Source of the DNA: Anaerolineales bacterium
GTDB lineage: Bacteria; Chloroflexota; Anaerolineae; Anaerolineales; DRMV01
Direction of reading: 5' to 3'
Length of the DNA: 33,776 nucleotides
Assembly (NCBI GenBank): GCA_015484985.1
Contig: WFUL01000173.1
Span: 1 to 33,776 of the forward strand
Part shown: positions 22,128 to 29,662 of the stretch, one piece after another
Layout: the number at the start of each line of letters is the position of its first letter
How positions within the stretch are numbered: the stretch's first letter is position 1
Program-made: the position numbers and the translations under genes
Notes under the pieces: generated by a model
Database searches by the model: none
Seen by the model: only the letters and a program-made list of their open reading frames with translations
Told to the model about the DNA's origin: nothing

Positions 22128-23122
22128 GGCAACGTCGCCACCTCCGTTTTGGTCTGGGCCTTGAGCCAGTTGCCCATGCCGCCCGTCTTCGTGTCCACCA
22201 GGCCCATCAGGGTCAGGTCCACGGCCAGCACGCCGTCCTGGTCACCAATATCCGGCGTTTGCGGTATATAGCCCGCAAAGTCGAAGGTCAGTTGCTCCTG
22301 GACACCGTTCGCATTCGTGCGGGTCGCCCGGATGCGGACCACCTTCTTCATCGGACCAGTACCGGTCATGTGTGCCTCAAAAATACTCTTCGCTGTGCCC
22401 GTGAGTTCCAGGCTCAGCACCAGACGACCGGACCAGCGCGCCTTGCGGTACCCCACAGGCTCCAGGAAGCGCAGGTCAGGCTTCAGCGCCCGGTTTGTGT
22501 TCATCTGAAGTTCGAACCGGAAAAGGGTCTCCGAGTTCGGTAGCAGCGTGGTCCCCGGGGCCGTGCCAAAGTCGTCTATGTAGATGGTCAGGTCCAGCCC
22601 GCGCAAGTAATTCACCGCCCGGTCGGAAAGGGTCGCCAAGGTGCCCGTATCCAGTTTCTTCCCAATGAATTCTGCGCTGAACCGGAGTGCAGGCTCGGTA
22701 TTGTTACCAGAGATGGTCAGGCTTGCCAGGGTCGCACCGGTCAACGTGTATATGGCACCGCTTTTCCCCCAAACCAACGTGCTAATGCGGGGAGTCGGCT
22801 CCACATCATCCGGTGCAGCATAGTCTCGCGTGTAGGGAGCGGCCGCGCCCTGGGGCGTGGCCTCGCCAAAAAGGGCGTCCAGGAAATACACGAAGTCGGG
22901 CAGGCAAACGTATCCTTCTACGGTCATACCGCCCTCTTTCCGGGTACTCTCGGCGTCATGCGCCGGAGCCAGCGAGCCCCGAAAGTCCGCGATGGCTTCC
23001 ACGTCGTGCGTACCGCGCGGCCGCACGTCCAGGATGCCCATCAGCCGCGCCGTGGGCGTGACTGGCGTTCCCCAAGCGGTTTCTTTTCCGATTTGCAGTT
23101 CCACCAGGTCTTTCGTGGTCAT
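22124..23122 (-). CDS. Major tail tube protein (332 aa)
   Basis: I chose ATG 23120-23122, which has AGGAGGTGGAC upstream; a GTG two codons earlier overlaps that site. The protein starts MTTKDLVELQIGKETAWGTP and has the beta-rich pattern of phage tail tube proteins (LATLSDRAVNYLRGLDLTIY; ATRTNANGVQEQLTFDFAGY). TAWGTPVTPTARLMG at the N-terminus is a common signature of this family. It would form the tail tube with the tape measure inside. It is the first gene after the palindrome at 23140. Confidence 0.87.
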   Translation of the reverse strand: MTTKDLVELQIGKETAWGTPVTPTARLMGILDVRPRGTHDVEAIADFRGSLAPAHDAESTRKEGGMTVEGYVCLPDFVYFLDALFGEATPQGAAAPYTRDYAAPDDVEPTPRISTLVWGKSGAIYTLTGATLASLTISGNNTEPALRFSAEFIGKKLDTGTLATLSDRAVNYLRGLDLTIYIDDFGTAPGTTLLPNSETLFRFELQMNTNRALKPDLRFLEPVGYRKARWSGRLVLSLELTGTAKSIFEAHMTGTGPMKKVVRIRATRTNANGVQEQLTFDFAGYIPQTPDIGDQDGVLAVDLTLMGLVDTKTGGMGNWLKAQTKTEVATLP

Positions 23123-23139
23123 GTCCACCTCCTATGGTC

Positions 23140-23170
23140 CCGGTTTTTGTTGCGACCAACAAAAAACCGG
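23140..23170. repeat. Dispersed palindrome, copy 2
   Basis: CCGG TTTTTGTTG (23140-23152), spacer CGAC, CAACAAAAAA CCGG (23157-23170) is an inverted repeat with a one-base bulge. It fills the gap between the 150-aa gene and the major tail protein gene and begins one base before the stop of the former. Confidence 0.85.
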
Positions 23171-23623
23171 TCAGCGGATTTCGTCTCCCACCATCACGTC
23201 CGCCCGTGCGCCAAAGTACAGATTTCCACTGCGGGCAGGATACTCGAAAACGCCCGTGCTGATGCTGATTTCCCGAAGTACCGCGGTGGTCGTGAGTTTT
23301 CGGAGAGGCTTCAGGGCTTCCAGGTACGCCTGCGCATAGGCCACCAGGTCCGGGGCCACGGTGTGCAGGCCCTCACCCTGGGCCAGAGGCCGGACCAGAA
23401 GCAGGTCCGTAATGACCCAGGTCACGGTGACCAGGCCTCCCTGGATGCCCGCATAGACGAAGTTTTCGCCTTCCCGTGGCTCCAGGGGAAGCAACAGGCG
23501 GCAGGGCAGGTCCGCCGTGGTTACCGACTCGGGAAGGCTGTCCACGTTGAACACCGTGACCGCCTTCCCGCCCACGGTCAGGCTCACCGCGGCCAGGGCG
23601 TCATACACGTCCCGAAGCGCCAT
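23171..23623 (-). CDS. Tail completion / tail terminator candidate (150 aa)
   Basis: ATG 23621-23623 shares one base with the preceding TGA. The sequence starts MALRDVYDALAAVSLTVGGK and is a mixed alpha/beta protein with LLLVRPLAQGEGL and a C-terminal strand region (LYFGARADVMVGDEIR). Location between the connector and the major tail protein is that of tail terminator or tail completion proteins. No decisive motif was seen. A head-closure role is the main alternative. Confidence 0.65.
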   Translation of the reverse strand: MALRDVYDALAAVSLTVGGKAVTVFNVDSLPESVTTADLPCRLLLPLEPREGENFVYAGIQGGLVTVTWVITDLLLVRPLAQGEGLHTVAPDLVAYAQAYLEALKPLRKLTTTAVLREISISTGVFEYPARSGNLYFGARADVMVGDEIR

Positions 23624-24204
23624 CAGACGAGCCTCCTGTACGGTGCCAGCATCTGCTGTATATCCTTCGGGAGCGCGCCGGGCATGATGACCACGCCATC
23701 ATTCGTAAGCAGGGGGCGGTCCAGGTCTGCGCTGGTGTCTTTCTGTCGGTACAGCCAGGCCGCCAGGCGGATGGTGGCGTGTTTCACAGCGTCAGGCGGC
23801 GTTTGGCTATATCCCCAAAGACCCGTTACCTGGACGGCCTTATCGCTTCGGCCCTCAGTCCAGGTCCAGTCGGTGTCCGCATGTTCCCAAGGAATCCACA
23901 GTGCCCAGTAAGGCGGCTTGGCGTTCGGCGGCCAGACCTGGACCTTGGCCGTGATGTCTGTGCCGTCGCCATTTACAACCTGGGTCAGACTTGCCAGGTC
24001 CTCGTCCAGGTACAGGATGCGGCCCTGAAAGGCATCAGAAAACATGTACTTGCGCGTGCCTGCGACCGCCGCAAACTCCCGGCCTGTAAAGGTTCGCACC
24101 AGGTCTGTTGCCCGGTTTAGCAATTCCGTGAGCAAAGCGTCATCCGCTGTAGACGTGCCAATGCCCAGGTATTGCTTCAGGTCGTCCAGCGTGGCGTATG
24201 CCAT
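23623..24204 (-). CDS. Head-tail connector, HK97 gp6-like (193 aa)
   Basis: ATG 24202-24204 follows GAGGAGCGCTGGGC. The N-terminus MAYATLDDLKQYLGIGTSTA, then DDALLTELLNRATDLVRTFT, is the helical pattern of gp6-type adaptor proteins (DLK-Y-x-G... LL...A). The middle carries extra beta segments (GRILYLDEDLASLTQVVNGD; DAVKHATIRLAAWLYRQKDT), as in the longer connector family. It would form a ring under the portal. Confidence 0.82.
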   Translation of the reverse strand: MAYATLDDLKQYLGIGTSTADDALLTELLNRATDLVRTFTGREFAAVAGTRKYMFSDAFQGRILYLDEDLASLTQVVNGDGTDITAKVQVWPPNAKPPYWALWIPWEHADTDWTWTEGRSDKAVQVTGLWGYSQTPPDAVKHATIRLAAWLYRQKDTSADLDRPLLTNDGVVIMPGALPKDIQQMLAPYRRLV

Positions 24205-24223
24205 GCCCAGCGCTCCTCACCTA

Positions 24224-24430
24224 CTATTTTTTGCTCTCAGCCTTGGTCGCAGGCTCAGAGGGCGGGGGAGAGGCCACCTTCACCCGGGAAGCCTTGTACT
24301 TCTTGACGTAGCCCTTTTTCTCCCATTCTTTCGCCACGTCCTCGGGCACGGTCACCAGGTCGTCGGCCATGTAGGGCGTACCGGGAATGTGCTGAAGCAC
24401 CTGTACGGTCACGAATTTCTTTTCCGCCAT
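24224..24430 (-). CDS. Small protein between capsid and connector genes (68 aa)
   Basis: ATG 24428-24430 follows CCGGGAGGTATAGTA. It begins MAEKKFVTVQVLQHIPGTPY and ends in a Pro/Ser/Lys-rich tail (VASPPPSEPATKAESKK). Size, all-beta start and location after the capsid gene match small head or tail-completion accessory proteins of many HK97-like phages. Function not recognised. Confidence 0.75.
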   Translation of the reverse strand: MAEKKFVTVQVLQHIPGTPYMADDLVTVPEDVAKEWEKKGYVKKYKASRVKVASPPPSEPATKAESKK

Positions 24431-24455
24431 TACTATACCTCCCGGAAAGGGTTAG

Positions 24456-24479
24456 GGGCGGGGACATCAGTCCCCGCCC
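24456..24479 (-). other. GC hairpin after the capsid gene
   Basis: GGGCGGGGA (24456-24464) and TCCCCGCCC (24471-24479) form a perfect 9-bp stem with a 6-nt loop but no T-tract on the minus strand. It may stabilise the capsid mRNA or slow read-through to the genes downstream. Confidence 0.65.
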
Positions 24480-24491
24480 GTCAGGTTAGCG

Positions 24492-26726
24492 TTACGGTCG
24501 CACGCCCAGGATGACGTGGAAGGCTTCGGGGTAGCGCAGGAAGAAGCCGACCCGCATCACGGCCTTGATTTGCATCGTGTCGTTCTCGAAGGTCCCGGCC
24601 CCCTCCGTGGTGGCTTCGAGGCGGATGGTGCGACGCTGTACGATGACCGCCTCGGGCATCCGACCCAAATAGATTTCGGAGCAATCGGTGCTGATGCCCA
24701 CGGTCAGGTTGATGGGAATTTGCGTGGTTTCATAGACCGGAATGCCCCAGATGGTGGGCGGCAGGCCAGGCTCTTTCGGGTCAGCCCAAATATACTGCCC
24801 GTTGGAATCCTTGAGTTTCCGCAGCGTGTTCTTGGTGCGCGGATGGATGATGAACACCCGCCGGTCCTGCGGCACGTTCGCGGCGTCGAGTTGGTACAGG
24901 ACGTCGGCCAGGTCGTCGAAGGTCGGGGTCGCACCGTCCGCGCCCAGAGTCGTGGTCCCAACACCGGTCGTGTTCAGGATGCCGGTGATGGGCACGGTCG
25001 TACCATCACCGCGCAGGTAGGCAATATCCTCTGCCAGGGCCAACCGGGTCGCGATGTCTTGGCGCACGATGGCCTCTACAGAGGGATTGCTGTCCTCGAC
25101 CAGTTCCCGGCTCATCTCTACCCGGGCCGCCAGTTTCTTCACGCTCCAGGCCACCTGGCCGAAGGTCGGCTGGCTCGCGGTGATAGCGCTTGCCTCACCG
25201 ACCCAGTATGCGGTAGCCCCAGCGGTAACTTTCGGGAAGGTCCCGCTGTTCGTGTTCACGTTGATGACCGTGGCCCCGGCCCGACGCACCACAGCCTGGG
25301 CGTTCAGAAGTTCGATAATTTGCGTGCCATGCTCGGGCGGGACCAGGTAGCCACCCGCGGTGTCGGTGCCCTCCACCAGGGCCTTGTACGCCTTATCGAA
25401 GGTGGGTTTGTCGAGCGCGATGACAACGGATTTTGCCTGGCCGTTCGCCATCGCCAGGATAGCCTGGCTCAAGGGATACTCACCGCCCAGCACGAACCGG
25501 GACTTACCGTTGGTCTGGTACACGTTCTTGCGCACAAACGCACCGGGTTCGGTGATGGGAGCCTGGTCCAGAAAAGCCTTGACCACTTCGGTGGCAACCT
25601 GCTTGGCAACCTCGGCCACCAGTTCGGGGTCCACAGTGGGCGCAGGCTGCGCCTTGGGTTCGGGCTGAGGTTCGGGCTTGGTTTCAGCCTTGGTAGCAGT
25701 AGGTTCAGGTTCGGGTTGCTGCTGAGTCTGGTTGCGGATTTTTTCGTCCATCTTCATCCCTCCATGTTGAGATTGGGCTTCCCCGGTCTCCGCCTTGGCC
25801 TTCGCCTCATTAGCCTTCGCCTCAGCCTTTTCGACCGGTTCCGCGATGGCCCAGGGATTCGCGGGCCGTCGCCACTCGTTCACGTCCAGGAGCGCCAGTT
25901 CGGCCACGGGCCACACCGTAAGGTGCGCCCGGTTCCCCTGTTCCGAACGCACCAGATGGGCCACCGCACCGCTACTGGCTTTCACGTCTGCGGCCTCGAT
26001 GATGCGCTGGGCCAGGGGTTCATTCGGGTCCAGACGTACCCGGAACCAATGGCCCTTGGCGTCCGCCCCTTCGTACTTCGCCACGCCAATGACCACAGGC
26101 GGGTTCTGTAATTCCCAGGGCGCGTCTACACCGAAACCGTGGTTGTAGGTCACCGGGACCTCTTGTCCAGGAAGCAGCCAGATATCCGTCTTCGGGGAGA
26201 AGTACTCGCCATGCAGGTCCTTACCATCATACGGCCCGCCAAAAGGTACGCCCAGAACCAGGTACTCCGGCCCGGTCAGGTCCTCCCAGGTTTTCACGCT
26301 TTTGGCCGCCGGGCGTGGTGCCAGGATGCTCTTCAAGTAGTCTTCCGGAAGCATGACCTTCAAGCGCATCCCTTTGGCCTCGCCCCGCATCCGGCGGAAA
26401 TAGGCGTCCAAGACCTTACGCGCCCGTTCCAGCACGTCCGCTGGTGCATCGGCTTGAGGAAGCCGAGATGCCGCCGCCCGAAGGCCGGACGGGATGGCTT
26501 TCAGTTGCCCGTCTATCACGTCAGCAAAGGGCAATTTGTACGCACCCTTGTTCTCCGGGTTCTCCGCGTCATAAATCAGGAAGGCTCGGCGAGCTTTGGA
26601 GGGCTGTGGATTGTTAGGCCATCCGGCCCAGGCAAAAATCCGGTTTCGAGCCGCATCGCCATCCCAGGATCGGTCGGCTTGGGCGATGGGAAGGCCTCGG
26701 TCCGCTCCTACGGTCCACTTCGCCAT
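24492..26726 (-). CDS. Prohead protease-major capsid protein fusion (744 aa)
   Basis: ATG 26724-26726 follows AGGAGGGAAGACTC. Residues 1-115 carry a domain common in phage head proteases (IYDAENPENKGAYKLPFADV). Residues about 130-300 form a caudoviral prohead serine protease with VPVTYNHGFG (His196) and KASSGAVAHL (Ser251/Ser252). Residues about 300-370 are a low-complexity Ala/Glu/Lys then Pro/Glu linker. The rest is an HK97-fold capsid protein (GTDTAGGYLVPPEHGTQIIE; RVEMSRELVEDSNPSVEAIV; YLRGDGTTVPITGILNTTGV). In most relatives these are separate genes. An internal start at 25751 could make free capsid protein of about 419 residues. Confidence 0.9.
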   Translation of the reverse strand: MAKWTVGADRGLPIAQADRSWDGDAARNRIFAWAGWPNNPQPSKARRAFLIYDAENPENKGAYKLPFADVIDGQLKAIPSGLRAAASRLPQADAPADVLERARKVLDAYFRRMRGEAKGMRLKVMLPEDYLKSILAPRPAAKSVKTWEDLTGPEYLVLGVPFGGPYDGKDLHGEYFSPKTDIWLLPGQEVPVTYNHGFGVDAPWELQNPPVVIGVAKYEGADAKGHWFRVRLDPNEPLAQRIIEAADVKASSGAVAHLVRSEQGNRAHLTVWPVAELALLDVNEWRRPANPWAIAEPVEKAEAKANEAKAKAETGEAQSQHGGMKMDEKIRNQTQQQPEPEPTATKAETKPEPQPEPKAQPAPTVDPELVAEVAKQVATEVVKAFLDQAPITEPGAFVRKNVYQTNGKSRFVLGGEYPLSQAILAMANGQAKSVVIALDKPTFDKAYKALVEGTDTAGGYLVPPEHGTQIIELLNAQAVVRRAGATVINVNTNSGTFPKVTAGATAYWVGEASAITASQPTFGQVAWSVKKLAARVEMSRELVEDSNPSVEAIVRQDIATRLALAEDIAYLRGDGTTVPITGILNTTGVGTTTLGADGATPTFDDLADVLYQLDAANVPQDRRVFIIHPRTKNTLRKLKDSNGQYIWADPKEPGLPPTIWGIPVYETTQIPINLTVGISTDCSEIYLGRMPEAVIVQRRTIRLEATTEGAGTFENDTMQIKAVMRVGFFLRYPEAFHVILGVRP
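25749..25763 (-). promoter_or_regulatory. Internal ribosome site and start for free capsid protein
   Basis: Inside the fusion the minus strand reads GGAGGG (25763-25758), six bases, then ATG (25751-25749) in frame, beginning MDEKIRNQTQ (residue 326). It is as good a site as those before real genes and lies exactly between the protease and capsid parts. An earlier ATG at 25755-25757 is too close to the site. Confidence 0.65.
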
Positions 26727-26738
26727 GAGTCTTCCCTC

Positions 26739-27005
26739 CTACACCAGGCCAACGATTCCCGTGGCCGTCGTCCCCGTGAGGTAGACACGAGTCACCCGGA
26801 TAGGAAGCAGCGTCCCTGCAGGAACGGCGGTGAACGTCACCGTTCCGCCATCCATCATGTCCACCTTCAGGTCTCCAGCACTGCCCACGTACACGTACCG
26901 GGGAATCTCGGCCAGGTCCGCGGTATCGCTGGGTGTGATGTCAAAGGCCTTTGTCGCGGGAGCGTCCAAGCCTTTCGAAAAAGCCGCAAAAGCGTCAGTT
27001 GCCAT
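26739..27005 (-). CDS. Small head protein, decoration or spike candidate (88 aa)
   Basis: I chose ATG 27003-27005 behind GGAGGGGAGACAT; the longer frame runs back through a terminator hairpin. The protein starts MATDAFAAFSKGLDAPATKA and continues with beta strands (RYVYVGSAGDLKVDMMDGGT; GTLLPIRVTRVYLTG). Its place directly before the capsid gene suggests a capsid decoration or minor head protein. Similar small proteins occur in many HK97-like clusters, but I cannot name a family with certainty. Confidence 0.77.
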   Translation of the reverse strand: MATDAFAAFSKGLDAPATKAFDITPSDTADLAEIPRYVYVGSAGDLKVDMMDGGTVTFTAVPAGTLLPIRVTRVYLTGTTATGIVGLV

Positions 27006-27028
27006 ATGTCTCCCCTCCTCCCAAATAG

Positions 27029-27070
27029 AAAAAACCCGGTCCCGGACGCTCAAAAGCGCCCGGAGCCGGG
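27029..27070 (-). terminator. Terminator hairpin ahead of the head-protein gene
   Basis: Minus strand CCCGG-C-TCCGGG-CGCT, loop TTTG, AGCG-TCCGGG-A-CCGGG, then TTTTTT. It is a long stem with one mismatch and two wobbles, followed by six T. It sits between the gp10-like gene and the 88-aa head gene, so capsid expression must read through it or start after it. Confidence 0.8.
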
Positions 27071-27083
27071 CCCGGCTACTCAC

Positions 27084-27112
27084 ATTCTACCCGATTCGAA
27101 GTACCCGCGCAA
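27084..27112 (-). promoter_or_regulatory. Weak promoter candidate before the capsid cluster
   Basis: Minus strand TTGCGC (27112-27107), 17-nt spacer, TAGAAT (27089-27084), followed by GTGAG as in the strong promoters. The -35 box is poor; the same CTTGCGCG -35 region occurs at 14545-14550. The terminator 27029-27070 would lie in its leader. Confidence 0.35.
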
Positions 27113-27557
27113 GAGCCACACGAACAATTGTTTGCAAACGTTCTTTCACCCAAGAACGGGCCACCTTCTCCTCGGTGTGCCAGCCACGCCGCCCGTGAAA
27201 ACCCGCCTGCTCGGTGCTCCCCACCACGAAAGGCGCGTAGGTGACACCCGTCCACACCCGGCCCACAGGTCCCTGTGCGCGAGCGTGCCAGGACTTCTGT
27301 AGTTGCTCAGACGTATTTCGGCCTCTGAGCTCGCCCTTCTTCGTCATCCACCTTGGCCCCCAGAGGCGCTGGTGCCAGCGGGAGCCCGGCCCGGCAGGCC
27401 GGTTCCAGGGACCTTCCGGCGGATAAACGGCCATGCGCTCCATAATCTCCGGCGTTGCCTGTTTCACAATGTCCCGGAGAACCTGGCGCAGGCCAGGCCC
27501 GGAGATGGACAACAGCAAACGCCTGGCTCTATCAAGATGTTTGACTTCCACCTCCAT
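27087..27557 (-). CDS. HK97 gp10-like minor structural protein (156 aa)
   Basis: ATG 27555-27557 overlaps the portal-MuF frame by 26 nt. It starts MEVEVKHLDRARRLLLSISG and contains GVTYAPFVVGSTEQAGFHG near the C-terminal half, resembling the 'YAPYVExGT' region of HK97 gp10-type proteins. It is basic and probably a minor head or tail-joining component. In most phages this gene lies after the capsid; here it precedes it, so a different minor head protein is possible. Confidence 0.65.
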   Translation of the reverse strand: MEVEVKHLDRARRLLLSISGPGLRQVLRDIVKQATPEIMERMAVYPPEGPWNRPAGPGSRWHQRLWGPRWMTKKGELRGRNTSEQLQKSWHARAQGPVGRVWTGVTYAPFVVGSTEQAGFHGRRGWHTEEKVARSWVKERLQTIVRVALARVLRIG

Positions 27558-29646
27558 CTTTCTGCCTCCGCGTCAGTTCCACGGCCACACGGCACCGGCA
27601 GCGGGGATGCGCAGGCGGCCCTTCAGGGTATCCCGCGGCCTGCCAGGCCCCGCTCTCCCTGGTGGTATGGTCCAGGGGTCGGCACACCGGGCAGACTCTT
27701 TCGTCTTCTGCGGTCAGCCATCGGCGCACCGTGCGGATGCCCTGCTTTGCCAGGTTGTTCTGCAGGAACCTTGCTACCGCGCTGTGCGCACGGGTCACCT
27801 CGGTAATGGCCGTCAGTTCCGCGTGCACCGGTCCATAGCGCAGGGCCAGGCGTCGCAGAAATTCCTGTTCGTCCCATCCGGTAACCAGCAAGTCACTAAT
27901 GACCGTTTCCACGGTGCGCTTCGTGTTTTCCATGATGCGCTTCGCCCAGTCGGTGATGACGTCCCGGCTCCAACGGTTCAGGTCCTGGACGATTTCGTCC
28001 CATAGCAGACCCAGGGGCGTATCCTGCATCCAGTCCCGGGCCGCCTGAAGCATGTAATCTACCAGGACCTCGGTCATAGCCTGATTCAGCGCCTGGGCGA
28101 AGTCTTCCCAGTACGACTCGGGGACGTTTGTCAAATGCGGCGGGCTACCCAAGAGGTCCCGCAACTTCTGGAACCACTCGAATTCCAGGCGGCCCAGTTT
28201 TCGGGCCAGGCGTCGCTCGAAAGGGTCCGGGTCCAAGGCCTTCGCCATCTCCTGGATGCCCGCCCTGGTCATGGTGAAAACCGTCTTTACCTGGGCTGCA
28301 TCCTGACAGGCTTCCAGCGCACCGCGCACAGCCTCCATGAGCACCGGCCCCAGGGCCTCGCTTTCGAAGGTCACGTCCGCCGGGGCCTTGCCCGCCTTCA
28401 CCCGCTTGAGTACTTTCCGCTCCCAGCGGTCCAGGTCTTCCAGAGTCGCCCTGGGGTCGGCAAGGTGCGCGTGTTTTTTGTTGTCGCCAACAAAAGTCCG
28501 GGTCGGAGTCGGGCCGATACGTACCAGGTTCCCGGCCTCGTCCACGTCCCAACCCTCGGGAAGTTCGTAGCCCAGAACCTGAAGGGCCAAACCCAGAGGC
28601 ATCCCGGCCCGGGTCAGGGCCACCAGCGCGCCCGCCCGCCGGTTCTCGTCTTCCTGATACATGTCCATCTCTTCCGGCGCGAAGCGCAGGTCCAGGCCGA
28701 GGGGGTTCAGCACCTGGCGGTTCAGTTCGGCCTCAAACAGGGCCAGGCGCGGCAGGATGGTTTCATCATAGAACGATTTACGATGCTCCCGGGCCGTGGC
28801 ATAGTTCGCCGCGTCCTCCAGCAGAGTTTGCGGGATGCCGAAGGCCAGAGCCACATCCCGCCGGGCCTGCTCGTGCAGGTCCGGGATGACCAGGTTCCGT
28901 AGTTCAGGTTGAAACGTCTTGGCCTCCAGCGTCCCAGACCGCACGGCCAGCACCCGCCAGGCCCGGCGCACGCCCTGGGTCAGCCTGCGGAACCAGTTTT
29001 CCACTCGCTGGCGCTCTGGCTCGGGCGTGTTCGTCGGTACAACGATGGTGGTCACGGGCATACCGCCGCTCTCAAAATACGTCGCCGCGTACTCGGTGAG
29101 CGCCCACAAAAGCCGGATGTCCCCCAGGGCCACCTGCGCTGCCGATGGGCCAGGGTCATAGTCACTCTCTGGGTTCGGCTCGAACATGTGGAACACCTGT
29201 TCAGGTTGCCACGGGCCATATGTGCGCCCGTCCACGTGTTGCTCCAGGACATACCGCTTCCGCCAGTCCTCGGTTTCCAGTACCCGGACTTCCATCGTAT
29301 CGGGATGCAGGCGCTGAAAGGTCTCTATCCGGCCCGAACGCATCTGGATTTTCAGCCAATACGTCGCGCCGAAAATAAGCATGTCGAATTCCGCCTGCCA
29401 CAGCAGGCGTTCCAAGGGTACATCCGGCCAGGGCCAGTCCACCTCGTTTCCCCGCCGGTCGTGTAGATGCCAGGGCACCCGCACCAGGCCGTTACAGCGC
29501 AGCATCACGGCCCGGAACACCAGCGGCACCAGGCCGTATGCCTGTTCCGGCTTCTTCAGCCAGTCCGGGTCCTCCCGCTGCCATACGCCCGGCCGGATGT
29601 ACAGCAGCCGAGAGCCATCGGGCAGTTGCACCGCTTTCACCGCCAT
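27532..29646 (-). CDS. Portal protein fused to MuF-type head protein (704 aa)
   Basis: ATG 29644-29646 is preceded by GAGGAGGGGAGGCA; the 13-codon extension overlaps terL. Residues 1-about 395 are an HK97-type portal (FGIPQTLLEDAANYATAREH; FYDETILPRLALFEAELNRQ). The C-terminal part (about 560-704) is a phage Mu gpF-like domain with ITEVTRAHSAVARFL, then CPVC and HPRCRC cysteine motifs. Portal and MuF are usually neighbours; here they are one chain. The portal ring packages DNA, while MuF proteins assist head assembly or are injected. One copy of the dispersed palindrome lies in the linker at residues about 384-391. Confidence 0.88.
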   Translation of the reverse strand: MAVKAVQLPDGSRLLYIRPGVWQREDPDWLKKPEQAYGLVPLVFRAVMLRCNGLVRVPWHLHDRRGNEVDWPWPDVPLERLLWQAEFDMLIFGATYWLKIQMRSGRIETFQRLHPDTMEVRVLETEDWRKRYVLEQHVDGRTYGPWQPEQVFHMFEPNPESDYDPGPSAAQVALGDIRLLWALTEYAATYFESGGMPVTTIVVPTNTPEPERQRVENWFRRLTQGVRRAWRVLAVRSGTLEAKTFQPELRNLVIPDLHEQARRDVALAFGIPQTLLEDAANYATAREHRKSFYDETILPRLALFEAELNRQVLNPLGLDLRFAPEEMDMYQEDENRRAGALVALTRAGMPLGLALQVLGYELPEGWDVDEAGNLVRIGPTPTRTFVGDNKKHAHLADPRATLEDLDRWERKVLKRVKAGKAPADVTFESEALGPVLMEAVRGALEACQDAAQVKTVFTMTRAGIQEMAKALDPDPFERRLARKLGRLEFEWFQKLRDLLGSPPHLTNVPESYWEDFAQALNQAMTEVLVDYMLQAARDWMQDTPLGLLWDEIVQDLNRWSRDVITDWAKRIMENTKRTVETVISDLLVTGWDEQEFLRRLALRYGPVHAELTAITEVTRAHSAVARFLQNNLAKQGIRTVRRWLTAEDERVCPVCRPLDHTTRESGAWQAAGYPEGPPAHPRCRCRVAVELTRRQKDGGGSQTS
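28474..28495. repeat. Dispersed palindrome, copy 3, inside the portal-MuF gene
   Basis: TTTTGTTG (28476-28483), spacer TCGC, CAACAAAA (28488-28495) is a perfect inverted repeat with two extra T at the left. It encodes FVGDNKK of the linker between the portal and MuF parts. Confidence 0.75.
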
Positions 29647-29662
29647 TGCCTCCCCTCCTCGC

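Noticed and set aside
24516..26111. Plus-strand open frame of 531 codons
   Set aside because: Antisense shadow of the protease-capsid gene, rich in His, Arg and Gly.
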